This document shows positions 12,140-23,024 of a DNA stretch of 64,000 bases, one piece after another (positions within the stretch are counted from its first letter, which is position 1; every line of letters starts with the position of its first letter). The notes under the pieces were generated by a model that was given only the letters and a program-made list of their open reading frames with translations, made no database searches and was not told where the DNA came from. Made by a program: the position numbers and the translations under genes. Source of the DNA: Metallyticus violacea (taxonomy: Eukaryota; Arthropoda; Insecta; Mantodea; Metallyticidae). The DNA lies in contig CM060842.1 of the NCBI GenBank assembly GCA_030762175.1, forward strand, positions 65,402,001-65,466,000. The letters run 5' to 3'.

Positions 12140-12301
12140 TGAAACTCCTAGCTCATGTAATAGAAAGATTTACGGTGAATCAACTTGTAAAAGTACAAAA
12201 ATATACTAACGATCTTAATACCAATACCAAGAAAGTTAAATGTTTTGCTGTTCAGCAATAACAACTTTAACTGGGCTTATTAATAGAATGACATTTTGAT
12301 A

Positions 12302-12328
12302 ATATATATATATATATATATATATATA
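12302..12328. repeat. (AT)n microsatellite
   Basis: Perfect alternating AT run of about 13 units. Confidence 0.95.
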
Positions 12329-12759
12329 GTTCATACGTACATATTTAACCATTTTTATTACATATAAATCCTAGCTCTAGTAATGAGGGCCCTCTCCAGG
12401 AAAAACCTCACCCAGATTTTTCTAATTACCAAATAATGCTTGAATCACGCCGGCATGATATATTTTGATATACATAGCGCCATGTAAAATGTGCCATCAC
12501 TTCTCTGCTTAGAGTACAAGAACTAATTCAATCCTCGAATCATAGTTTTTTCTGTGCTTGATAAATAAACACAAATAATAAGACCTTCAACTCCTTAGCA
12601 GTTATAAAAACTGTTTCAAATAAAAAAATTAGTCAGTTTGTCTTTCTCTTAGAGATTGCCAAACAAAGCGATAAACTTTGTCATTTAAATATAGCAATTA
12701 CAAAAACTGCAGTTCAAAGACAAGAGAACATTTGCGGCGCCAATCAGTTTGCAATGCTG

Positions 12760-13050
12760 TAGGCTGACGTTACCGTCAATAGGTGGCCGCGCCAGGAATC
12801 AAGAGTTCAGTGGCAAGCGGAGGGTAATCCACGAGCCAGGCAGCCGCGCTGGTAGCCGAGTATTGATTGCCGGAAGTTGAGCGAGCCTCGGACTCTCTCT
12901 CTCTTTCCCTTGCACGCCGCCCGCCCGGACTGTCGAATACACACACATACACGTAGAACATGCCGCTTCTTCCATCAACGTCACCCGTCTATGGGTGTCG
13001 ACAACAAACATTCGCTCTTGGGAATAACGGTTCAACCAAACTCGGGCATA
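12760..13050. other. GC- and CpG-rich patch, possible promoter or untranslated exon
   Basis: This patch is clearly richer in GC and CpG than its AT-rich surroundings and contains a CT-repeat stretch near 12,893-12,910 and 'cgccgcccgcccgg'. Open frames on both strands are low-complexity and unconvincing. Such patches in AT-rich insect DNA often mark promoters or first exons, but no TATA box, initiator or splice pair could be fixed here. It could equally be an old GC-rich repeat. Confidence 0.3.
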
Positions 13051-13210
13051 GAGCGCATTCACACACATCCTTCTAGTTTTCATAGGTGGCCTACACCATA
13101 CGATAATAATTACTTGAAAGGAAACACCTACCTGCTAACAATCTATAATTAATTTAAAGCTTCCCAAGAGCGCTAGCTAAGAGCATGACATACACCTATG
13201 TTACGGAACA

Positions 13211-13220
13211 TTGTTCCCAA

Positions 13221-13256
<36 letters not shown>

Positions 13257-13425
13257 TTAAAGTTTGTATTCTATTAGTCACTAACATGGCGGCAATGATA
13301 ATCCTAGCAAACAGCGGTAACACTACACCTGAACTAATAACACGTTACGAAATACGATTCCCAAATTATTATTTTAAAGTTTGTATTTCATTAGCCACTA
13401 TCATGGCGGCAATGATAATACAATG
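13211..13425 (+). repeat. direct duplication, ~60-bp unit, first copy expanded
   Basis: Two copies of the same segment lie about 150 bp apart: copy 1 at ~13,213-13,304 and copy 2 at ~13,361-13,422. Both contain 'ttcccaaattatta', 'ttttaaagtttgtatt' and 'catggcggcaatgataat', with a few mismatches. Copy 1 contains an expanded (ATT)n run at 13,221-13,256, whereas copy 2 has only about three units. This is a local segmental duplication followed by microsatellite growth in one copy. Confidence 0.85.
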
Positions 13426-14303
13426 TTATAAAGACCTCCTAAAGAGAACAATGGGCTCATCCTAGAATGAAGTAAACTGAATAGAAGTCAGAAAGAAAAT
13501 ACTGCAAATCTCGTTAGTATTTTATTAATGAAAACTTATGCTCGCTTTCCCTCGTTTGCCGGTGGCAGTATAGCAATAAATACGAAATGCCGAAAAACCA
13601 AAGTGGGAATTGTGTTCTGTTCCTAGAGTGGCTTTGGAATTTACACATTTCACCTAAGATGGGAAAATAATATTCTGTCAGCTTTTTAAAAAAACTAAGT
13701 TTTATTACAGTAGTGAAAATGTTTTTTCCCAGTTATTTTTAATATTATATGGGTATTGGCATGCATGGGTATTGCGTATATATGTATTACTGTTTATTTT
13801 ACTTTGATCGATTTTGGTGGGAGCGCTGTGAACGTTTTACATCCGCCCCAATTGGTGCCTTCCTTACCAGCTTTATTCGTAATAATAAAATGCTGGCATG
13901 TCGTTAAGGATGCAAACAAAAGGCACAAACCTAGAAACTTTGATACGTTACACTTAATGAACTACATTAATAAAATAAAACTATTGCCAGTTACGGCTCA
14001 GTTTAAGAAAATAGAACCCTCTCTACTTGTTGCGAGCCTGACCTCAACGCTGTTGTTGGCAGCGTTTGTTTATAAACTACGATATTTCCTCCATTGTCCG
14101 TCGCCAAAAGTAATATATGTTTTGAGGTTATGTTAGTCGAGGGAAATTATATTTATATTAAAGGGATGCTATATATAGGCTTATATGTAAAACTTTCTGC
14201 GCATTCATGTTTAATGAATTAACCAAAGCGGTGTGGTATAAACGATTTTTCAGCCATGAGCTAGATTTTCCCCCAGAATATATCCTGAACCACCCTCACG
14301 TGT
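13426..14303. other. no gene recognised
   Basis: A 126-codon open frame at 13,756-14,136 (plus) has some hydrophobic stretches. It has no family motif, no splice context and no support beyond length. Confidence 0.45.

Positions 14304-14334
<31 letters not shown>
14304..14334. repeat. (ATC)n microsatellite
   Basis: About ten perfect ATC/CAT units, encoding a spurious poly-His in one frame. Confidence 0.95.
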
Positions 14335-14386
14335 AGAAAACCATGACTACTATCTTCAAAATACAAACGCTAAGTTATGTTATATA

Positions 14387-14387
<1 letters not shown>

Positions 14388-14462
<75 letters not shown>
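14388..14462. repeat. compound (CA)n(TA)n microsatellite
   Basis: About 19 CA units followed by about 18 TA units. It lies directly beside the left end of the inverted-repeat element at 14,468. Confidence 0.97.
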
Positions 14463-14467
<5 letters not shown>

Positions 14468-14468
<1 letters not shown>

Positions 14469-15034
14469 CAGGCTGTTTCGGAAATAACTTTAACAAACTT
14501 TCGTGGCGGGTTCCTCACACCAACCAAGGAAAAAAAAAAAGGTCCATATAAACATATGTTCAGTAATCCTTAAGTTTTTGAGTTATTAATAAAACTTTAC
14601 CAAAGCAAGAAAAAATATCTATATAAACATATGTTCAGAAAGTATTAAGTTTTATGAGATGTCCGGAAATCCTTAGTTTTTTTTTTTTTTTTTTTTTTTT
14701 AAGTTATTATTGAAAGTTTACGCCAGAGTTTAAATTTAATAGGGTTATTAGTTATTATGAAATTACATAAATGCCTAAACTTCAACATTGCTATTGCTAC
14801 ATTTTGCGAATAATATTTTGTCATTTAAGTATGCAGTGCTGACGCGCCAAGTGCTTCAGCAAATTTGTATCGATATCATCATATCTAACAAAATGAACTT
14901 TATTTTCGGTTACGAACTTAAGTTGTTAGATTGCACCTTGAAATGCGATGAAGTAAACTTTCATTAATAACTCAAAAACTTGGTGTGAGGAACCCGCCAC
15001 CAAAGTTTGTAAAAGTATTTTCGAAATAACTTGT
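14468..15034. mobile_element. 567-bp element with long imperfect terminal inverted repeats
   Basis: The left terminus (14,468-14,522) and the right terminus (14,980-15,034) are inverted copies of one another. The inner ~31 bp ('acaaactt' to 'ttcctcacaccaa') differ at about one position; the outer ~24 bp are less alike. A second inverted block ('aagtttttgagttattaat') follows inside each terminus. Inside the left half a 'atataaacatatgttcag' unit is repeated directly (about 14,547 and 14,620), and there is a 24-base T-run at 14,677-14,700. No open frame is present. This fits a non-autonomous DNA transposon or foldback element. No clean target duplication was seen. Confidence 0.7.
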
Positions 15035-15035
15035 A

Positions 15036-16446
15036 CATATACACAACGCAGCTTGTGTATCATTAATGCAGAAACAGACAACTGCAACACGTTTTAAGTT
15101 CACACGTGCTGTGCTAATTAGCGACTGATGTGGTCAACAACGGAAGGCACAAGGAAAGAAGTTGGAAATAGCTGTAATCTCTAGTTCTTTACGAACTGCC
15201 ACGTTTATTCCCCTTAGTACAGAAACGACCTTGAACTGGGGTTACTTTGTTGTTCATAGAATGCAAAGCTCCGCAGTTTTCTTGGAATCAAAAACTCGCA
15301 GCCAGAAGGGATAAAGGAAGGGGTTTGAGCGAGTCCAGCCTTTCTGCTTTTCGCTCACTTCTTTTATCTAAGTCCTATTGGGTAATAGATTAATATTACA
15401 AACTTTTAACATGAGAAACTACATCCAGCCATCTATCAAGCCATACTAAAGTAAAACATTCACGATTCGTTCAAATCTCATAGCCCTAATTCCTGAGATA
15501 GGATTATGAAAGTATAAATATAAAATGTAGAAATTAAAGAATAATATTATTAGGGCTATATATTTTAGATTTCACAAGAAAAGAATGTCCAACATGAAGC
15601 GCGCACGTTGCCAAAATTCTGTAATAAAAAAAAATAATGCTATTAACACAAACTTCGTCCAACAATGCCCGCTTTGTAATGCACTTGTTGCTACCGAAAT
15701 TCTGTTGAATGTGGTTGAGAAACCATTTTTAAAGCAGTTTCTTCAAGTTTTGCAAACAGACCCTAAGATAAAGTTTTTAGATGCTATACACAACCAATTT
15801 TGGCACATATTCGAAAGAATATTGTTGTATCTTGTATCAGGCTGTTTTTCTGAAAACTACTCCGACTTTTTGAATACATGCACAGGAAGTTCAACTATAG
15901 GAACCTGTTTACCCCAGTTTCATTCACATAACCTGACTAGCTCATGCTCGTCACAGGATTTGTGAAACCATTAGAAATGAATTCCCTCTTATCAATTAAC
16001 TAATTTTAAATGTACAGAAAGTTTTTTTTCGCAAAGTTCCATCATATGGGAAAATTCTCAGTCTGTCGTTACACGATACGGAACCTAGACTGAGGCTGTG
16101 GTACAGATATTCACAATATCTCAAGGATGTAAATATCACAATTGAAGAACTGCTAATTCCGTCTTTGCTGCATGTGAGAAAACAATGAAACAAGTTCTGA
16201 TTGATCCAGCAGTGGGGGGGGGGTCTTGCCTACTTATCCCCAATTTCGGTAATTTATTTCCTTGCTTTTATACTAGTCATGCTAGAACCCAGAGTTCTAA
16301 ATGCGTTTCATTCCCTTTACTGAGCTTTACTTTACATTCAGGATTAAGTCGTATGCGCTTTTATTGTCGATAAAGACTAGATTTTTTTTCTTCATTGATT
16401 GCTATAATAAGTAACTTTGAGCGAAAAAATCTGTGGCAGAAGGTTT
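15036..16446. other. no gene recognised
   Basis: Contains a 126-codon plus-strand frame (15,585-15,965) with no motif I know. A G-run lies at about 16,213-16,221. Otherwise ordinary AT-rich sequence. Confidence 0.45.
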
Positions 16447-16480
<34 letters not shown>

Positions 16481-16496
16481 CGCGCGTGCGTGCGTG
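16447..16496. repeat. compound (TG)n(CG)n microsatellite
   Basis: A TG run passes into CG and then TGCG units. Alternating purine-pyrimidine runs of this kind can adopt Z-DNA in vitro, but nothing here shows that it matters. Confidence 0.95.
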
Positions 16497-16639
16497 TTCT
16501 TTTTTACTTTATTAACGATCGTTGCATGCAATGCATATTTTGGCTTGTAGCTCTGTTTGGAATTGCTATATCTAGGGAAATATGAGATATGCGAAGACAA
16601 TTCAGTAAAGAACGATCATTTTTTTTTTGTTGATAACAT

Positions 16640-17920
16640 ACCTTTACTCATAATTTTGATGATCTTTCTTAAAAGTAATCCCCGCTGGATGCAATGCACC
16701 TGTCCCAACGTTATGTCTTCAAAGACATGCTGGAAATTATTTTTGACAGGTCCTTCAGAATCGTCTCCGCTGCCTTCGGCACTGCTTCTAAGTATGGAAA
16801 ATGCCTCTCACGAGTTTCTTCAATGTGTGAAAAAGGAAAAAGTCACAAGGCATCAAAACTGGACTATAGGGAAAGTGAGGAATACGCTTGAAGTTGATTT
16901 TTTTTTTTTTTTTATTTTTAAAGTTATTCAGCAACAACATTTGTGATGTGTGTGTTCGTGCATTATCGTGGTTAGCAAAATTTGTTGCACGGAAATGTGG
17001 TCTTTTGCCTGTGATATGGCCTTGCAAACTTTTCAGGACATTTGTGTAGTAATGCCCAGTTAAGTTGTGTGTGGTAGGTGCGACATTTTTTTTAATAGTG
17101 TTTAACGCCCATTTTTACTACTGAGGCATCACAGGCGGTGGACACTGATGATACATGAGATGAAATGATATATTGGGAAAGGATTTTATTTTTAAAGGAA
17201 GGAAGCGCTCCAGACCTAAATTTAAGTACCTCTCCGGCTTTTGCCATTTACGAGGACTGAGGAAAACCTGGTAAAAACCTTAGTTAGGAAGGGCGGTCCA
17301 TCCTTAAATATCGAAAAATGAGACGACCATTATTTTCCAGGAGATAAGTGATGATGGAGATTTTAAAACAGAACTTTTCTGTTTGCTTTCAGGATCGAAA
17401 TATAGCCAGGCTTCATCAGCAGTGATTATCCTTAAAAGGAACAACGCCATCTTCCTATAACATCATTTTCAGCTGCGTGCAAACCCGCAAGTGAACGTCC
17501 TTTTGTTAGGGAATCGGCAGTCTTGGAACTCATTTGCACAAATACACCTCATATGCAACTTTTCAATTGTCAACGTGGGGTGGCATCCAGTGAAAATTTT
17601 AAAATATCTGAAAGTGTTCATAACGTTAATCGATGATATTCTCTTACAATAACAGCAGCGGTATTATGTTTTCTTACGTTAGAGCACAGCGCCGGAACCA
17701 TCTTCCTTTGAAATTGTCTACCCTCTTTTAACATTCTAAACAACCCTCGGAAGAACAAATTCTCCTTAGGAATGCTGTAACATTGCACGGACCTTAGCTG
17801 AAGATTTGTTGGGATGAAAGCACAATTTCAGAGCAACACATTGTTCGTCGCATTGAAACGACGGCAAAATGCTACTCCATTTTGCTATAGGCGGAATTGA
17901 ACATGTCTCAACTTGCACAT
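16640..17920 (-). pseudogene. mariner transposase, broken
   Basis: Minus-strand remnants appear in order. An N-terminal segment VALKLCFHPNKSSAKVRAML (about 17,800-17,860) resembles the family 'IKFCFxLGKSxxET' start. ADEAWLYFDPESKQKSSV (about 17,370-17,425) holds the first catalytic Asp. NHDNARTHTSQMLLLN (about 16,925-16,970) holds the HDN Asp. PYSPVLMPCDFFLFHTLKK (about 16,815-16,870) is the third motif with its CDF Asp kept. A GIxKKDHQNYE-like tail lies near 16,650. Several stops and frameshifts and the SINE insertion make it non-functional, although all three acidic positions are still recognisable. Confidence 0.8.
17094..17305 (-). repeat. SINE family B, 5'-truncated copy inside a mariner
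   Basis: This shares 'gtgtttaacgccc', 'gcatcacaggcggtgg', 'aaggaaggaa' and 'gaggactgaggaaaacct' with the copy at 45,777-46,028. The tRNA-like head, which lies at the high-coordinate end in full copies, is absent. It interrupts the mariner transposase between the first and second catalytic motifs. No exact target duplication was resolved. Confidence 0.85.
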
Positions 17921-18054
17921 CTCTCACGGGAGGGAACCGGAAGTGACAATGAAACTATTATCATGTACATTGTGCATTAAGCTAACAAAATAGTTAAATT
18001 TTAGCGCGATAAACTATTACTGAAAAATTATAATTTTTTATGATAGCCCTCGTA

Positions 18055-18682
18055 TTTGGATCATCTGATTGCAAATGTAACTGAAATATGGCAACCCTTA
18101 ATGCGGAGTCATTCGGCACAAGGCAATTTGGCCAACATTCAAACTAAAAACAGCAGTAAGGATCGCTTGAAAAGAGAAATTGCGACAGAAATAAGCAAGG
18201 GCTCATTAAATGTGCAATAAAAAGGTCCCGAAGAAGAGCTTTTTCCCATTATTGCTCCACTAAAATGCTATTCAAATCAACCCAGACTATAAAGAAACGC
18301 ATGATACTGAAGCAATTACTCTAGTTGATAAACATGCTTTACTTTCAACAGCATGCTATTATGTGTTTATAGCCAAAAAATAAATAAATAAATAAATACA
18401 TAAAATTGCTCAGACGCAGCTTACCAATAAAATGGTATATTTTAAATCACAGAAAATTAAAAATTTACCTGCCAATGAATTTACAGGATAATTCTGAATT
18501 ATATATAACTAGGCACGTATATGAATTTATGCCGTATTCATGCGTCGATCAAGCATCTATGTTAGATTTCTTCTGGGGACAATGTTCGCACTGCAACAAT
18601 TTATTAGAGAATACACAGTTTAGAAACCCACTGTCTCAGCGATTGACGAATTGACGCTAATTCGCCCAATTCCCTTCATGAA
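18055..18682. other. no gene recognised
   Basis: AT-rich sequence with an (AAAT)n run at about 18,376-18,398. The 82-codon frame at 18,406-18,654 has no recognisable motif. Confidence 0.5.
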
Positions 18683-18958
18683 TGTTACTGCTCCACAGTG
18701 TAAACCCAAAGATCGTGGGTTCAAAACCCGGCCAGGACCGATGGATTTTTTCGGGCGTAAAAATCCAAAGTATGGCTTCCTTCGGAAGTGAAGTAAAGCC
18801 GTGGGTCCCGTGTCGTACATTTACGGCACTAAAAAGAACCTCAAGCCTGAAAGAAAGGCCTCTGAGCAAAATTAGTCGGCCGTTTCACGCCCTGAGTTGA
18901 ATGGGACGCTGATGACCTGAGATATTAAAGAGAGTCCATAAATAAATCAATCAAAAAA
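18683..18958 (+). repeat. SINE family A copy, head partly decayed
   Basis: Plus-strand copy with B-box 'gggttcaaaaccc', the 'gatggattttttcgggcgta' block, 'cttccttcggaag', 'gtgggtcccgtgtcgtac' and 'gggacgctgatgacctgaga'. It ends in a 'taaataaatcaatcaaaa' tail. The first half of the tRNA head (A-box) is degenerate. Confidence 0.92.
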
Positions 18959-21900
18959 ATGCAATATAAACAAAAATGTGTGTGTTTACTACACCCCTGT
19001 TTCCATAGGGATGTGTGAAAGTTTTTCTATGTTTGTGGTAATTAAACAATAATAATCATTTAGAGAATTTCATCAACTGATAGATGTCGCTAATTAACAA
19101 CTTCCCTAATTTTCTGCGTAATGATTTCTAGTGCTTTCGGCTGCAAGCTAATTACCGCGATGTTCACGTAACTTTAAACTTCCACTTGTCTGAAACAAAA
19201 CTCTGTTATCGCTTGTGCTGGAAACGCAATATTTAGTTGCTAAGTGCATTTTCCTGCAAAGCTTGACAAAACTCGCCATTTTTTTTTAAAATTACATTAT
19301 AATCTATGAACAGTCTATGAGCAGTTAAGACGTTTCTCAGTTGTATAGGTCTGTTCATATCGCATCGCTTGACTATTGAGCATTTTTCTTCCAACAGTCA
19401 ACGAGGAGATTGTAATAACAATCAATGCTATCATTATGTTAGTGTCAACACGTCACTTTGAGCTTCTGAAAGTTAATGCTAAATTAGGAATAAGTAAACA
19501 CAGCCTATAAAAATTAGTACCTTTGTTCATATTCAACTGCCGAACTAACTTGCACTTCCGCGAAGATTTTAACCAGGAAGATGTAATAAAAACAGGGCTC
19601 TCGTCTCCAAATATTACATTCAACATGAACTATTGGAAGCTGATTATCTGAAGATAACTGATTGTTCATATTTAACAAGAAAATTATATCCGAACCGATG
19701 CAAAGGGTTAATTGTAGCACAAGTACTAGGACGCGGGTTGTTATATAGGAAAATTAGTGCATATTGAATATATACTTAAAAGTGCATGGTGCAAACTTAG
19801 GATGAAACACACAGAAATAGAAAATGTCAATGTCAGGAAGTGATAGCGAAGCACAATCATAACAACAAATTAAAATATGCATCGAAATGAGTACATTTTA
19901 GTTTGGAGGATATATATGGAATGTCAACATATCGCTCTCCGCCGCAATCCAAATGTAAAGAAACATATTCTCAAAAACATCCGGTGAATAGCTCTATTAA
20001 GAAGAATATAACAAAGCATTAATCCATTGGGACTACAGCTTGATGCCGAAATAACTAAAATACCTCACTAGATTCATACTCATACTCATACCATTCTAGA
20101 GGTCACTTATAAGGCCAAAATAGAAAGTCATGGTTCACTGGATAACAGAAAATCAAGCAGAGGAGTGATAAAAATGTTTTAATGAGATGGAGTTGAACCA
20201 TACATATACAGCTTTAAGTGGCACAAGCTACAAGCAATTAACTACTTACAATTAAAGTCATGGACCTTGGAAACTATTAGGTATTGCTAGGCCTAACTTT
20301 ACTATTAACTTTTCCATTAATTGCATGTCGTTTCAAGGCTATTTCCCTTTATGAGCCAACTACAGTTACATAAATATGTAGAGTGCTCTTAATATGACGT
20401 CACCAAACCTGTGGCTAAGCGTGGTACAGGTTTGGACGTAAAATGAACGGATTGGCTAGTTTATGTTAAATATACACGATAATGGTTTTGTAATGTTATT
20501 ATAAAATATTTTCATGTCCAAAATTATGTCATTCTATCAATATTGTAAGTGATAAATAAAATGACATGCAAAATTCAAAAACAGTTAATGGTCCATGATT
20601 TTGGTACCCTTAAATCCATCTGTAAATGAACTCAATCTTCCGGGTCTTTTTCTGTAAAATGGATCATTAAAATGAATTATAGAGCTTTCATTGAGCTATT
20701 TTATCGTCCCTTTATCCTTAACATGATATCGTGCTGTCTCACTGCAGTTGACAATTACATAGAAATAGAGGGAAAAACTAATGCGAATAGTTAATCATAT
20801 GGTCCCGTGTAAACTAAAATATGATTCGGGATTTAAAAATAAATTTAAAATAATAATAATAAAAAATAGGTAATTTATTGTTGAAATAAAAAAATACATT
20901 ATTCCATATTGTCACAACATTACTAAAAATGGTGAAATGAGGTACTTTAAATTGAATACTGTTCTTTAGTTATGCTTTAGACTCTCCAGAAGAGTGCGAA
21001 CCTAATTAAATAAGCTGAGATCCAGATAGCCTACACAGTAACGAAAACTCCATCTCTCCCGAACAGTGACTTCAAAAATCGATACTATGCTTGCGCAAAG
21101 TTAACTAAACCTTCGTAGTGATAGCCTATCTATGTCATAGACAGCGCAAGGAAATATTTCAGTTAGTCAACAAAAATTAACACATACAAGGCAACACTAA
21201 TTTTCAGTAGACTCAGTCTTTCAGCCTTGATACTTCCCTAATACGATGCTTTTCTTTTGACGTTCTAAAAATAAAGCAGACTCTTTGGAGAACTCCCCAC
21301 TAAAAGAGGTTTAGGCATGCCAACAGAAGAAATCGCCCCCTTTTTCCTGCACATGTGTATACATTTGCTGCTTTCTTCCTTCCTTCCGTAACTATCGTTT
21401 TCGAATATTACTATCGCTGCAGCCGATGGTTTCCTTCTTTCATAGGCAAGCCATGGGAGACGATTAGATTGTGTTTGCATCTTGTCAGGAGCGTTCACAT
21501 ATTCAAGACAATTGAGCTCCCACCGACCGTGAGTCAATGGTCCGTGGCACATTGCTGAACTAATGGATATATTGTTCTTCTATACCTACTAATGTTTCAA
21601 TATCCAAGTTCGTTTTCGATTTGAATTTCAGCTCTTCTTTATTTTTAAGTTGCACAGGAAGCCTGCCCATTATTGCTATTAGGGTTCAGCATTGATCTGT
21701 AACTCTCAGAATAAATTTAACTGTAATAGTTGCGCTTTTAGATGCAATTTTGACCACGTGAAATGAGGACTCGTGAGACTTAATGACCATATTGCTGACG
21801 TTATAAAAGAGCCAGCAAAATTATTTCTTCTTTCGGGGGGAGGAACGAAGGGAATGTAAACAGCTCTGAGCGAAGCATGCTGGAGAGAGAGTTCGCCATG

Positions 21901-22138
21901 GATTATTAAAGACAGGCCATTTCCAGAGCTTTGTTTTCATGATCGATTGCATTTTCCGCTTTGCCTCTCTGCGGTTCAAATATGTACAAAACATAATGGG
22001 TACTACCGGGAAAGGCAAAGTGAAATAAATGAGCCACTTAGGCAACCAAAGGAAAATTAGTTTCTGTTAAGAACTGCGGCGCACTTTGGCGCTTAGCCTG
22101 ATAACCTCCCCATTCGCATGCAAATATGAATGCCTTAC
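18959..22138. other. no gene recognised; may be intron of the exon at 22,139-22,290
   Basis: Long AT-rich stretch without mobile elements I could identify, unlike its neighbours. A perfect TGACGTCA occurs at 20,395-20,402. About one such 8-mer is expected by chance in a window this size and three were found, so no role is claimed. Open frames at 21,265-21,558 and 21,821-22,045 show no known domains. Confidence 0.5.
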
Positions 22139-22290
22139 CTGCAACGTTGTGCTGGTGGTGGTTGTATGTGAGGGGCACCGAATGCAGCGCCCTGGCTGAC
22201 CATCGTCTATGTCGGCTCTCCTCATCGTCGTCACTACCCCGATCCACATCCTCGCCCAGGTAATGCACTTTCTCATATCGGTCCAAGTAC
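22139..22290 (-). CDS. internal protein-coding exon of an unidentified gene
   Basis: On the minus strand a 152-bp open segment is bounded by a good acceptor (pyrimidine-rich 'tttttgttgcag' before 22,290) and a near-consensus donor (CAG/GTAAGG after 22,139). It enters in phase 2 and leaves in phase 1, so it does not preserve frame if skipped. The frame encodes YLDRYEKVHYLGEDVDRG, then an acidic run (SDDDEE), a basic stretch (SRHRRWSAR) and an His/Asn-rich end (YNHHQHN). Base composition is much less AT-rich than its flanks and third positions are GC-rich. The composition suggests a cytosolic or linker region. I do not recognise the protein and found no partner exon in the window. Confidence 0.7.
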
Positions 22291-23024
22291 CTGCAACAAA
22301 AATTCAAATTTACTTCAGGTATTTACTGCAACCAATCGCAGCAAACTCAGATCATTCCTTCAGCAATATGCTTACTTTTTAATAGTGTTAATAAAGTATG
22401 CATGGTATAATATTTCAATAAAGTCAGCATCCAATTATTTATTCCGAACACTTTTAAAATTAAATAACACATTTGCCTTTTAAACCAAATTAAAAAGTTT
22501 AAAAATTAAGTTCACTTTAATATCACTATGATATTTTAACATTTCAGTAAACATTACAATAAATAAGGTGATAGTAAAATATGAAAGAGTGAGAATGATA
22601 TAGTCTAAAGCCATAGTTCAGTAAATTAGTTCATTTCTTACCCATAAAGAAAAGCTACAAAGTGAAATTGTTCAAGATTTAGCAACAAATGTCACCGAAG
22701 CTATTATCATATTGAGCCATTTCCTATGAAGATAAAAACTGGCTTAGCTACAACTTGAACTTACTGCAAATGAATCCAGTTATCGATTATAACTTTATAC
22801 ACTATTTAAGCAAATTTTAATAATAAATACAAGCTTAAAACTATTGCATGCTTACATTTTATGAGCAGTTGTCAATAATATAACAATGAAGTCTCAAAAA
22901 CTGCGTTAAATTTTAAATAAATTAATATTGTGCACTATACGCTCTCAATTTTAGTATATGAAATATTAACCAAATGTATCTCTAAAAGAAAAAAAAATTC
23001 ATAAACAATCACAGTAAAAGGAGG
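22291..23024. other. no gene recognised; probable intron
   Basis: Strongly AT-rich, many stops, no repeats identified. It would be the intron upstream of the minus-strand exon. Confidence 0.55.

Larger units (their letters stand above)
16618..18052 (-). mobile_element. mariner element with a nested SINE, one end lost
   Basis: On the minus strand the element begins at 18,052 with the terminal repeat 'cgagggctatcataaaaaat', next to a TA at 18,053-18,054. It then carries transposase motifs down to about 16,620. A matching terminal repeat at the low-coordinate end could not be found, so that end is degraded or deleted and its border is approximate. A family B SINE splits the gene at 17,094-17,305. 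Confidence 0.8.

Noticed and set aside
12776..13152. Three overlapping open frames near 12.8-13.1 kb as coding exons
   Set aside because: They are on both strands with low-complexity CT/GA and CA content, and no splice pair or known domain supports any of them.
14388..14462. CRISPR-like or other regular array
   Set aside because: It is a simple dinucleotide microsatellite without spacers. No direct-repeat/spacer array exists anywhere in the window.
18660..18740. Functional tRNA genes in the SINE A heads
   Set aside because: The heads fold partly like tRNA, but they are followed by a conserved SINE body and occur in many copies with decayed anticodon arms.
20395..20402. CRE-type regulatory site TGACGTCA outside an island
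   Set aside because: About one occurrence per 64 kb is expected by chance and there is no promoter context.
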